A program made the position numbers and the translations under genes. 64,000 nucleotides of DNA, taken from contig NZ_VLKF01000001.1 in the NCBI RefSeq assembly GCF_007994135.1, positions 1,116,001 through 1,180,000 of the forward strand, read 5' to 3'. The stretch's first letter is position 1. Each line of letters starts with the position of its first letter. This DNA comes from Modestobacter roseus. Lineage in GTDB: Bacteria; Actinomycetota; Actinomycetes; Mycobacteriales; Geodermatophilaceae. The notes under the pieces are model-generated. The model did no database searches. It saw nothing but the letters and a program-made list of their open reading frames with translations, and had not been told where the DNA came from. Below are positions 1 through 7,662 of this stretch, one piece after another.

Positions 1-1
1 C

Positions 2-1552
2 GACGGGGGCGCCCTGGTCTCGCTGCTCGAACCCCAGCCGGGCACGCCGGACGCCGACCGGCTGCGCGCCGAGCTCATCGAGGCGGTGATCGCCGAGAGC
101 GAGGACGAGACGCTGATGGAGCGCTACCTCGACGGCGCCCCGATCGGCCTGCCCGAGCTGGTCGCCGACCTCGAGACCGCGGTCACCCGGGGGGCCTTCC
201 ACCCGGTGCTGTGCGTCTCCCCGCTCACCGGGCTCGGCGTGGACGCACTGCTGGACCTGCTGGTCACCGGCTTCCCGTCGCCGCTGGAGCGGCCCTGCCC
301 GCCGGTGCTGCGCCCCGACGGCAGCCCCGCCGGCCGGGTCTCCTGCGACCCCGACGGCCCGCTGGTGGCCGAGGTGGTCAAGACCACCACCGACCCCTAC
401 CTGGGCCGGATCAGCCTGGTGCGGGTCTTCTCCGGGCGGCTCCGGCCGGACATGCCGGTGCACGTCTCCGGGCACGGGCAGGGGCACGGGTGGGGCGACC
501 GGCACCCCGACCACGACGCCGACGAGCGGGTGGGCGCGATCTCCGGCGCGCTCGGCAGCGTGCTGCGCCCGGTGGCCGAGTGCCTGGCCGGTGACGTGTG
601 CGCGGTCGCCCGGCTGGCGACGGCGGAGACCGGGGACACCCTGTCCGACCCCGAGCGACCGCTGGTGGTCCAGCCGTGGGACCTGCCCGTGCCACAGCTG
701 CCGGTCGCGGTGGCGGCGGCCTCCCGCACCGACGAGGACCGGCTGGCCGCGGCGCTCGCCCGGCTCACCCTGGAGGACCCCATCGTGCGGGTCGAGCGGC
801 GCACCGACACCGGGCAGCTGCTGCTGTGGTGCACGGGCGACGCGCACGCGGAGGTGCTGCTGGAGCACCTGCGCACCCGCTACCAGGTCACCGTCGCCAC
901 CCCACCGGTGCGGGTGGCGCTGGTGGAGACGCTCGCCGGGCCGGCGACGGTCACCGCCCGGCACGTGAAGCAGTCCGGCGGGCACGGCCAGTACGCCGTT
1001 GTCGTGGTGGAGGGCCGGCCCGGGCCGCCCGGGTCGGGGATCACCTTCGACCAGCGGGTGGTCGGCGGCGCGGTGCCCGGGCAGTTCCACGGCAGCGTGG
1101 AGAAGGGCATCCGCACGCAGGCCGCCCGCGGGGTGAGCCCGGACCGGCCGCTGGTCGACGTCGCCGTCACCCTGGTCGACGGCAAGGCGCACTCGGTCGA
1201 CTCCTCCGACGCGGCCTTCGCCGCCGCCGGTGCGCTGGCGCTTCGCGAGCTCGCCGCGACCGCCGGCACCCGCGTGCTGGAGCCGTGGTGCCGGATCGAG
1301 GCGGTCGTGCCGGTCGACGCGGTGGGCCCGGTGCTCGGCGACCTCGCCGGCCGGCGGGCCCGGGTGACCGGCAGCGACGTCGGCCCCGGCCGCGAGGAGA
1401 CGACGGTGCGCGCCGAGGTGCCCGAGCGGGAACTGCTCGACTACGCCCGCGCGCTCCGCTCGCTCTCCCACGGCACCGGCCGGTTCCGCCGGGAACCGCT
1501 GGGTCATGAGCCGGCGCCGGCCGCGGTCGCCGCCGAGCTGCAGCCCGCGTGA
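2..1552 (+). CDS. elongation factor G-like GTPase (EF-G2 type), 3' part
   Basis: The reading frame is open from base 2, so the gene starts left of the window; about 516 residues of a roughly 700-residue protein remain. What is present is the end of the G domain, a domain II barrel (around KTTTDPYLGRISLVRVFSG), a domain III-like segment with GDAHAEVLLEHL, a domain IV with SGGHGQYAVVVV and GAVPGQFHGSVEKGI, and a domain V starting near PWCRIEAVVPV. This is the translocase/ribosome-binding half of the EF-G family. The divergence from housekeeping EF-G (HGQYAV rather than the usual RGQYG) and the lack of neighbouring rpsL, rpsG or tuf genes point to the second, EF-G-like paralogue common in actinobacteria. 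Its role there is not settled. The stop overlaps the next start by 4 bases (GTGA). Confidence 0.88.
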   Translation, partial: DGGALVSLLEPQPGTPDADRLRAELIEAVIAESEDETLMERYLDGAPIGLPELVADLETAVTRGAFHPVLCVSPLTGLGVDALLDLLVTGFPSPLERPCPPVLRPDGSPAGRVSCDPDGPLVAEVVKTTTDPYLGRISLVRVFSGRLRPDMPVHVSGHGQGHGWGDRHPDHDADERVGAISGALGSVLRPVAECLAGDVCAVARLATAETGDTLSDPERPLVVQPWDLPVPQLPVAVAAASRTDEDRLAAALARLTLEDPIVRVERRTDTGQLLLWCTGDAHAEVLLEHLRTRYQVTVATPPVRVALVETLAGPATVTARHVKQSGGHGQYAVVVVEGRPGPPGSGITFDQRVVGGAVPGQFHGSVEKGIRTQAARGVSPDRPLVDVAVTLVDGKAHSVDSSDAAFAAAGALALRELAATAGTRVLEPWCRIEAVVPVDAVGPVLGDLAGRRARVTGSDVGPGREETTVRAEVPERELLDYARALRSLSHGTGRFRREPLGHEPAPAAVAAELQPA

Positions 1553-3192
1553 GCGCCGAGAGCGGCACCCGCCCCGAGCGGACCGGCTCCTCGGCGTCAC
1601 GGGCCGGGGAGCCGGTCGACCAGGACCAGCCCGACGTCACCGACACCGCCGTCCCGCCGCGGCGGCAGTGGGCCGGCCGCATCGGCGGCCCGGTCGCCGC
1701 GCTCGTCGTCTACTTCCTGCTCCGCCAGAGCGACGACCTGAGCACCGCCGGGCGCACCACCGCGGCGATCGGGGTGCTGCTCGCGGTCTGGTGGATGACG
1801 GAGGCCCTGCCGTTGCCGGCGACGGCGCTGGTGCCGATCGTGGCGTTCCCGCTGCTCGGGGTGCTCCCGGTCGGCGAGGCCACCGCGCCCTACGCCGACC
1901 CGAACATCTTCCTGTTCATGGGCGGCTTCATGATCGCGCTGGCGATGCAGAAGTGGGAGCTGCACCGGCGCATCGCACTGCTCACCGTGCGGGCGGTCGG
2001 CACGGAGCCGAACCGGCTGATCGGCGGCTTCATGGTCGCCACCGCGTTCCTCAGCATGTGGGTGAGCAACACCGCCACCACCGTGCTGATGCTGCCCATC
2101 GGGCTCAGCGTGCTGCTGCTGGTGCTGGACCGGGTGGGCGCCGGGGACGAGGACGCCGCCGCCGCTGACCAGGCCCGAGGAGGGACGACGGCGGTCACCG
2201 AGGCCATCAAGGACAAGGACACCCGCAATTTCGCCGTCGCGCTGATGCTGGGCATCGCCTACGCCGCCAGCATCGGCTCGCTCGCCACGCTCATCGGCAC
2301 CCCGCCCAACCTGATCCTGGCGGCCTTCGTCCGGCAGAACTACGACATCGTCCTGGGGTTCGGGGAGTGGATGCTGCTCGGCCTGCCGCTGGCGGTGGTC
2401 TTCCTCGGGCTCGCCTGGCTGGTGCTCACCAAGGTGGCCTTCCGGTCCGGTCTGCGGGAGATCCCCGGGGGTCGGCAGGTCATCCAGTCCGAGCTGGACC
2501 AGCTCGGGAAGATGTCCCGCGGCGAGTGGACCGTGCTCGCGGTGTTCGTCGTCACGGCCCTGCTGTGGGTGTTCCGGCAGCCGCTGACCGGGTGGGAGGC
2601 GCTCACCGACGTGCTGCCGTTCGTCGCCGAGCTCAGCGACCCGGCCATCGCGATCGCGGCCGCGATCGCCCTGTTCCTCATCCCGGTGAAGGCGCGGGAG
2701 GGCGTCTCGGTGCTGGACTGGCACACCGCCCAGCAGCTGCCCTGGGGGGTGCTGCTGCTCTTCGGCGGCGGGCTGAGCCTGGCCGCCGCGGTCCAGGAGA
2801 GCGGGCTGGACGAGTACATCGGCGGCCAGGTGGGCGCGGTCGGGGCGCTGCCGGCCATCGTGCTGGTGTCCATCACCGCCGGCGTGGTGCTGCTGCTCAC
2901 CGAGGTCACCAGCAACACCGCCACCGCCGCCGCCTTCCTGCCGGTCCTCGGCGGGGTCGCGCTCGGGCTGGACCTGCTGCCGCTGGTGCTGCTGGTGCCC
3001 GCGGCCCTGGCGGCCACCTGCGCGTTCATGCTCCCGGTGGCCACCCCGCCCAACGCCATCGTGTTCGGCTCGGGCTACGTCACGATCGGGCAGATGCTGC
3101 GGGCCGGTGTCGTCCTCAACGTGATCGGCATCGTGCTGATCACCGCCGCGGTCTACCTGCTCGGCGGGGTCGCGCTCGGCATCACGTTCTGA
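1549..3192 (+). CDS. SLC13/DASS-family sodium:anion (dicarboxylate-type) permease
   Basis: This 547-residue polytopic membrane protein has about a dozen hydrophobic segments and a soluble N-terminal tail of about 40 residues. It carries the two SNT signature motifs of the DASS fold, VSNTATTVLMLPI in the first half and TSNTATAAAFLPV in the second, each followed by an ATPPN/GTPPN-type turn (IGTPPNLI, VATPPNAI). In characterised members these form the substrate and sodium sites for di- or tricarboxylates or sulfate. The substrate cannot be read from sequence. The GTG start overlaps the upstream stop by 4 bases, so translation is probably coupled to the EF-G-like gene, though a functional link is not obvious. 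Confidence 0.9.
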   Translation: MSAESGTRPERTGSSASRAGEPVDQDQPDVTDTAVPPRRQWAGRIGGPVAALVVYFLLRQSDDLSTAGRTTAAIGVLLAVWWMTEALPLPATALVPIVAFPLLGVLPVGEATAPYADPNIFLFMGGFMIALAMQKWELHRRIALLTVRAVGTEPNRLIGGFMVATAFLSMWVSNTATTVLMLPIGLSVLLLVLDRVGAGDEDAAAADQARGGTTAVTEAIKDKDTRNFAVALMLGIAYAASIGSLATLIGTPPNLILAAFVRQNYDIVLGFGEWMLLGLPLAVVFLGLAWLVLTKVAFRSGLREIPGGRQVIQSELDQLGKMSRGEWTVLAVFVVTALLWVFRQPLTGWEALTDVLPFVAELSDPAIAIAAAIALFLIPVKAREGVSVLDWHTAQQLPWGVLLLFGGGLSLAAAVQESGLDEYIGGQVGAVGALPAIVLVSITAGVVLLLTEVTSNTATAAAFLPVLGGVALGLDLLPLVLLVPAALAATCAFMLPVATPPNAIVFGSGYVTIGQMLRAGVVLNVIGIVLITAAVYLLGGVALGITF

Positions 3193-3293
3193 ACCGGTCG
3201 TGTTTCCCGCCGACCGGTCGGTGGGCACGGGGCGCCGGGGCGCGGTGACCGGCACGTCGTCCGCCATCCACCGGAGCCGGGCGAGGAGGACCA

Positions 3294-4499
3294 GTGCAGG
3301 ACCTGCACCTGGGGTATGCGCTGGTCGGCAGCCTGGCGGTGGTGCTGGCCGCGCTGTCGAGCAAGATGCGCGACCTGCCCGTCAGCGAGCCGCTGCTGGC
3401 GATGGTGCTCGGCGTCGTCGTCGGCCCGCAGGTGCTCGGGTGGATCGAGATCGCCGACGCCAGCCGCTCGACCCTGGTCGAGGAGACGGCCCGGGTGCTG
3501 CTGGCGGTCTCGCTGATCGGGGTGGCGCTGCGCTACCCGGTGCGCCGGCTGCGGCCGATCATCACCCCCACGACCCTGCTGGTGACCGCGGGGATGGCCG
3601 GCATGGCGCTGCTCTCGGCCGGGGTGGCCTGGCTGGTCCTCGGCGTGCCGGTGGCCCTCGCCGCGCTCATCGGTGCGTGCATCACCCCGACCGACCCGGT
3701 GCTCGCCTCCAGCGTGGTCACCGGCGAGCCGGCCGAGGAGCACCTGCCGGCGCGCACCCGGCAGCTGCTCTCCGCCGAGTCGGGCACCAACGACGGGCTC
3801 GCGCTGCCGCTGGTGCTGCTCGGGATCGCGCTCGTGCTGGGCGAGTCCCTGGGCCACGCGGCCCTCGACGGCCTGTACCAGGTCGTCGTCGCCGTGGTCA
3901 TCGGCGCCGTCGTGGGGCTGCTGGCCGGGCGCGCGGTCAGCTTCGCGCAGAGCCGCGACGACGTCTCCGAGGGTGCGTCGCTGGTGTTCACCCTGGTGCT
4001 CGCGGTCGCGGTGCTGGGCATCGCGCGGCTGGCGAACGCCGACGGGATCCTCGCGGTGTTCGTCGCGGGGCTCGCCTACAACTTCGTCGTCAGCCAGGAC
4101 GACGTCGGCCCGCAGAACACCATCGACGAGGGGGTCAACCGGTACCTGGTGCTCCCGCTGTTCCTGCTGCTGGGCATCCTGCTGCCGTGGTCGGCGTGGG
4201 GCGATCTGGGCTGGGGTGTCGTGGTCTTCCCGATCGCGGTGCTGCTGCTGCGGCGGCCCCCCGTGCTGCTGGCGCTGATGCGGCCGCTCGGGCTGGAGCT
4301 GCGCGATGCGGTCTTCCTGGGCTGGTTCGGGCCGGTCGGGGTGAGCGCGCTGTTCTACCTCTCCTTCAGCGAGGAGGAGGGGGTGACCGATCCCCGGCTG
4401 TGGGCGGCCGGCACGCTGGTGGTCGCGGCCAGCACGCTCGCGCACGGCGTCACCTCGGCACCCGGCCGCCGCCGCTACCGCCGTGCGGCGGGCAGCTGA
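3294..4499 (+). CDS. CPA1-family cation:proton antiporter (NhaP type)
   Basis: This 401-residue membrane protein has around 12 hydrophobic segments. It carries the CPA1 hallmarks: an ITPTDPVLASSVV segment in the unwound helix and SAESGTNDGLALPLV, the acidic motif that carries Na+/H+ in NhaP-like antiporters. The protein acts at the cytoplasmic membrane and probably exchanges Na+ or K+ for H+. The GTG start is supported by GAGGAGG about 7 bases upstream. It ends before a hairpin shared with the convergent MarR gene. It lacks the long cytosolic C-terminal tail of some NhaP proteins. Confidence 0.9.
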   Translation: MQDLHLGYALVGSLAVVLAALSSKMRDLPVSEPLLAMVLGVVVGPQVLGWIEIADASRSTLVEETARVLLAVSLIGVALRYPVRRLRPIITPTTLLVTAGMAGMALLSAGVAWLVLGVPVALAALIGACITPTDPVLASSVVTGEPAEEHLPARTRQLLSAESGTNDGLALPLVLLGIALVLGESLGHAALDGLYQVVVAVVIGAVVGLLAGRAVSFAQSRDDVSEGASLVFTLVLAVAVLGIARLANADGILAVFVAGLAYNFVVSQDDVGPQNTIDEGVNRYLVLPLFLLLGILLPWSAWGDLGWGVVVFPIAVLLLRRPPVLLALMRPLGLELRDAVFLGWFGPVGVSALFYLSFSEEEGVTDPRLWAAGTLVVAASTLAHGVTSAPGRRRYRRAAGS

Positions 4500-4536
4500 C
4501 GGGGCCGGCGTGACGAGCTGGCTGCTGGTGCACCCA

Positions 4537-4552
4537 CCACCGGCGACGGTGG
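4537..4552. terminator. hairpin between convergent genes
   Basis: A perfect inverted repeat CCACCG / CGGTGG is closed by a GCGA (GNRA) tetraloop. It sits in the 58-base gap between the antiporter stop and the stop of the opposing MarR gene, so it could serve both directions. There is no U-tract, as is usual in this GC range. Confidence 0.55.
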
Positions 4553-4557
4553 GCGGG

Positions 4558-5058
4558 TCAGGCGTCGCCGTCTGACGCGGGGTACAGGCTGGCGTCCGGC
4601 CGGGGCGCGTCGCTGGTGGCCCGGACGATCTTGAGCAGCAGCTCGTTGAGCTGCCGGCTCTCGTCGGCGGTCAGCCCCGCGTCACCGAGGTCGCTCGTGG
4701 CCTGGGCGACTCCCCACACGGCGTCGAGCGTCTGCCGGCCGGTGTCGGTGATCTGCACCGGGTTGCGTCGACCGCGGGCGCGGGCGCCGGTGCGGCGGAT
4801 CAGGCCCCGCTGCTCCATCCCGTCCAGCAGCGGGGACATGCTCTGCGGCCGGACCAGGACCGCGCGTGCGATCTCGGAGGTGGTCATCTCCGGGTAGACC
4901 GCGAGGAACGCGAGCACCCCGAAGTGGATCGGGTTGATCCCGTGGTCGGCCAGGGCGAGCGTCATCCGGTACCCGGCGAACCGGGCCACCCGGACCAGGT
5001 TCCAGGTCAGCACCCCGTCGAGGCCCGGGTCCGCGTCGTCCGATGGCTGCACGCCCAC
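4558..5058 (-). CDS. MarR-family transcriptional regulator
   Basis: This 166-residue regulator has a winged helix-turn-helix. The recognition region runs through MTTSEIARAVLVRPQSMSPLLDGMEQRGLIRRTG, followed by the basic wing (ARARGRRNPVQITDTGRQTLD), and the C-terminal helices dimerise. It is divergent from an FMN-binding split-barrel gene. The 90-base space between them holds a perfect 7-bp inverted repeat that is a likely operator for both genes. The start is GTG at 5058, with a second in-frame GTG two codons later. MarR proteins usually respond to phenolics, oxidants or drugs; the ligand here is unknown. Confidence 0.9.
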   Translation of the reverse strand: MGVQPSDDADPGLDGVLTWNLVRVARFAGYRMTLALADHGINPIHFGVLAFLAVYPEMTTSEIARAVLVRPQSMSPLLDGMEQRGLIRRTGARARGRRNPVQITDTGRQTLDAVWGVAQATSDLGDAGLTADESRQLNELLLKIVRATSDAPRPDASLYPASDGDA

Positions 5059-5112
5059 ATCCTGCCCGGGCTCCTCCGGCGCCGGGTTGCCGGATCGCCC
5101 TCGAGGCGTAAC

Positions 5113-5128
5113 TTACAGAGGTCTGTAA
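5113..5128. promoter_or_regulatory. palindromic operator candidate in MarR/FMN-protein divergent promoter
   Basis: TTACAGAGGTCTGTAA has perfect 7-bp arms (TTACAGA / TCTGTAA) around GG. It lies 54 bases upstream of the MarR start and 20 bases upstream of the opposing ATG. Its size, symmetry and location fit a MarR dimer site; that MarR binds it is an inference. Confidence 0.7.
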
Positions 5129-5148
5129 CTCCACCGAGGGGACCGATC

Positions 5149-5646
5149 ATGCCCGACACCACGACCAGCGACCGGCAGCACATCGCGGACCTCGTCAGCA
5201 AGGCGAAGGTGGCGATGCTCACCACGATGACGCCGGAGGGCAGGCACGTCAGCCGCCCGATGGCCCTGCAGGAGGCCGAGTTCGACGGCGACCTGTGGTT
5301 CTTCGCCTCCGCGGACTCCGCGAAGGTGCACCAGATCGAGGCGGCGCCGGCGGTCAACGTCTCCTTCTCCGACACCGGTGACCACTCGTGGACCTCCATC
5401 GCGGGCACCGCGCACGTCGTCTCCGACCGGGCGAAGGCCGAGCAGCTGTACACGAAGGTGCTCCAGGCCTGGTTCCCCCAGGGGCTCGACACCCCGGGGC
5501 TCACGCTGATCCGGGTCGAGGCCGAGAGCGCCGAGTACTGGGAGGGACCGAGCAGCACGGCGTCCTACGTCCTGCAGACGCTGCGTGCCGCGGTCACCCG
5601 GGACGCCGACCGGGACCCGGTCCGCAACGACACCGTCGACCTGTGA
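5149..5646 (+). CDS. pyridoxamine 5'-phosphate oxidase-like FMN-binding protein (general stress protein type)
   Basis: This 165-residue split-barrel protein matches the pyridox_ox_like group: KVAMLTTMTPEGRHVSRPMALQ on the first strands, DLWFFASADSAKVHQI in the flavin region, SWTSIAGTAHVVSD, and a C-terminal RVEAESAEYWEGPS. Such proteins bind FMN or F420 and are usually stress-induced; the reaction is unknown. The frame extends further upstream, but I chose ATG 5149 because it follows the operator and a GAGGGGACC Shine-Dalgarno. The stop overlaps the next GTG by 4 bases. Confidence 0.88.
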   Translation: MPDTTTSDRQHIADLVSKAKVAMLTTMTPEGRHVSRPMALQEAEFDGDLWFFASADSAKVHQIEAAPAVNVSFSDTGDHSWTSIAGTAHVVSDRAKAEQLYTKVLQAWFPQGLDTPGLTLIRVEAESAEYWEGPSSTASYVLQTLRAAVTRDADRDPVRNDTVDL

Positions 5647-6377
5647 CCGGGAGCCGGACCTCCCCGCACGGCGACGCGGGCGGCCCGCGGCACGCGAGGC
5701 TGCTCGTCCTCGGAGCGAACGGCCCGACCGGTCGGCGGGTCGTGCAGCAGGCCCTCGACCGCGGGCACCGGGTGAGCGCGCTGACCCGGCACCCCGAGTC
5801 GTTCCCGATCCGGCACGACCGGCTGCACGTCCTCGCCGGTGACGCCACCGACGAGCGGGTGATCGACGCCGCGGTCGCCGGGGCCGACGCGGTGGTCTGC
5901 GCGATCGGTGCGTCCTTCACGCGACGACCCGTGCAGGTCTACTCGGCGAGCGCCCGGCTGCTCGTCGAGGCGATGACGCGCCACCAGCGGCGGCGGCTGG
6001 TCGTCGTGACGTCGTCCGGGTTGGGGCCACCGGACCCGGACGCCGGGGTCGTGGGCCGGGCGTTCCGCCTCCTGATGCGGCAGTACGTCGGCAGGACCGT
6101 CTACGACGACATGGCCGGGATGGAGGTGCTGGTATCGGCCAGCGATCTGGACTGGACGATCGTCCGACCGCCCGGGCTGACCGACGCACCCGGCACCGGG
6201 TACGCGGTGGCGGACACCGAGATCGACGCCGCCTTCTGTGCCCGCGAGGACCTCGCCGGCATGCTCCTCGACCAGCTCGACGACGACCGGTTCGTCCGGG
6301 GGATCGCCGCCGTCGCCACCCCGGGTCTCCGCGTCGGCGCCGGGTACATGCTCTGGCACGAGGTGCTCAAGCGCTGA
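5643..6377 (+). CDS. NAD(P)-binding atypical SDR (NmrA/SDR_a5-like oxidoreductase)
   Basis: This 244-residue Rossmann protein has the nucleotide motif GANGPTGRRV near residue 25 and GADAVVCAIG at the end of beta-4. RLVVVTSSGLG occupies the region where classical SDRs carry catalytic residues, and VYDDMAGMEVLVSASDLDWTIVRPPGLTD is typical of NmrA-like and flavin-reductase-like members. The classical YxxxK is not evident. The GTG start overlaps the FMN-binding gene stop (GTGA), so the two are probably co-expressed under the MarR-type operator. A redox or quinone-stress role is plausible but inferred. Confidence 0.85.
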   Translation: MTGSRTSPHGDAGGPRHARLLVLGANGPTGRRVVQQALDRGHRVSALTRHPESFPIRHDRLHVLAGDATDERVIDAAVAGADAVVCAIGASFTRRPVQVYSASARLLVEAMTRHQRRRLVVVTSSGLGPPDPDAGVVGRAFRLLMRQYVGRTVYDDMAGMEVLVSASDLDWTIVRPPGLTDAPGTGYAVADTEIDAAFCAREDLAGMLLDQLDDDRFVRGIAAVATPGLRVGAGYMLWHEVLKR

Positions 6378-6435
6378 CGCTGCCGCGCGACGGGCCGACC
6401 CACGGGCGCGACCCATCTGGACGTGGCGTTGGGTC

Positions 6436-6471
<36 letters not shown>

Positions 6472-6504
6472 TGATCACCTCGGCCCGAGCGGGGCGTCCC
6501 GGCA

Positions 6505-6536
6505 GGTGACCACCCCGCTGGAGCCGGGTGGTCACC
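6505..6536. terminator. hairpin terminator downstream of the NmrA-like gene
   Basis: GGTGACCACCC and GGGTGGTCACC form perfect 11-bp arms with a 10-base loop, 128 bases after the stop at 6377. The same gap (6378-6601) also holds a GGC/GGT-rich simple repeat at about 6438-6472. Confidence 0.6.
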
Positions 6537-6601
6537 CGCCCGCGGTCGTTGCGGCCTGCACCCACCCGGCGGGTGATCGCCGACGCCGGTAGGCATGCGG
6601 C

Positions 6602-7651
6602 ATGACGGTGCTGGGCTTCCACAACTCCCACGAGCAGGTGCACCCTGCCGACCTGCTGCGGGCGGTGCAGCACGCCGAGCAGGTCGGCTTCACCGCGGCG
6701 ATGTGCTCCGACCACCTGGAGCCCTGGAACGAGCGGCAGGGCCAGTCCGGTTTCGCCTGGTCCTGGCTGGGCGCCGCGCTGGCCACCACCGGGCTGCCGT
6801 TCGGGGCGGTCAACGCCCCCGGCCAGCGCTACCACCCGGTGATCGTCGCCCAGGCGATCGCCACCCTCGGGTCGATGTTCCCGGGCCGGTTCTGGGTGGC
6901 GCTGGGCTCCGGTGAGGCGATGAACGAGCACGTCACCGGGCACGTCTGGCCGCGCAAGGAGCTGCGCGACGCCCGGCTGCGCGAGTGCGTGGACATCATC
7001 CGCGCGCTGCTGGCCGGTGAGGAGGTCAGCCACGACGGGCTGGTCACCGTCGACCGGGCGCGCATCTGGACGCGGCCGGAGCAGCAGCCGGCGCTCATCG
7101 CCCCGGCCGTCTCGGCGCGGACCGCCGCTCGGCACGCCGAGTGGGCCGACGGGCTGGTCACCATCAACCAGCCGCACGACGTGCTGCGCGAGGTCGTCGC
7201 CGCCTACCGGGACGCCGGCGGGCAGGGCACGCTCACCATCCAGGTGCACGTCTCCTACGACCCCGACCAGGAGAAGGCGGTCGCGATCGCGCACGACCAG
7301 TGGCGCAGCAACGTCTTCCCGCCGCCGCTGTGCTGGGACCTGGACACCACCCGCGCCTTCGACCAGGCCAGCCAACACGTGCGGCCCGAGGACATGGGGG
7401 AGTCGGTGCGCATCTCCAGCGACCTCGGCCAGCACGCGGCCTGGATCGCGGAGTACGTCGACCTGGGGTTCGACCAGGTGTACCTGCACCACGTGGGCCA
7501 GGAGCAGCTGCCGTTCCTGGACGCCTTCGGCGAGCACGTGCTGCCGCAGCTCGACGTCACCGCACCCGCCCCGGCCGTGGCCATCGACCCGCCCGGCCCG
7601 GCCGAGCCGCGCCGTCCGGCGCAGGTGCCCGAGCCCGCCGTCCTGGACTGA
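6602..7651 (+). CDS. LLM-class flavin-dependent oxidoreductase (TIGR03885-like)
   Basis: This 349-residue protein belongs to the bacterial luciferase-like (TIM barrel) superfamily. The N-terminal VLGFHNSHEQVHPADLLRAVQHAEQVGFTAAMCSDHLEPW, the SMFPGRFWVALGSGEAMNEH segment and WADGLVTINQPHDVLREVV are characteristic of the TIGR03885 subfamily. Members use FMN or F420; no substrate is established that I know of. It lies 11 bases upstream of the GH13 enzyme, an association I recall from other actinobacteria, so the pair is probably one operon. The ATG at 6602 gives the full N-terminal strand. Confidence 0.87.
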   Translation: MTVLGFHNSHEQVHPADLLRAVQHAEQVGFTAAMCSDHLEPWNERQGQSGFAWSWLGAALATTGLPFGAVNAPGQRYHPVIVAQAIATLGSMFPGRFWVALGSGEAMNEHVTGHVWPRKELRDARLRECVDIIRALLAGEEVSHDGLVTVDRARIWTRPEQQPALIAPAVSARTAARHAEWADGLVTINQPHDVLREVVAAYRDAGGQGTLTIQVHVSYDPDQEKAVAIAHDQWRSNVFPPPLCWDLDTTRAFDQASQHVRPEDMGESVRISSDLGQHAAWIAEYVDLGFDQVYLHHVGQEQLPFLDAFGEHVLPQLDVTAPAPAVAIDPPGPAEPRRPAQVPEPAVLD

Positions 7652-7662
7652 GGAGCTGACCC

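Noticed and set aside
1597-3267. 556-codon open frame on the minus strand, rich in Gln/His/Arg/Asp
   Set aside because: It is antisense to the SLC13 permease, which has clear SNT motifs and a coupled start. The composition is the usual shadow of a membrane gene in GC-rich DNA.
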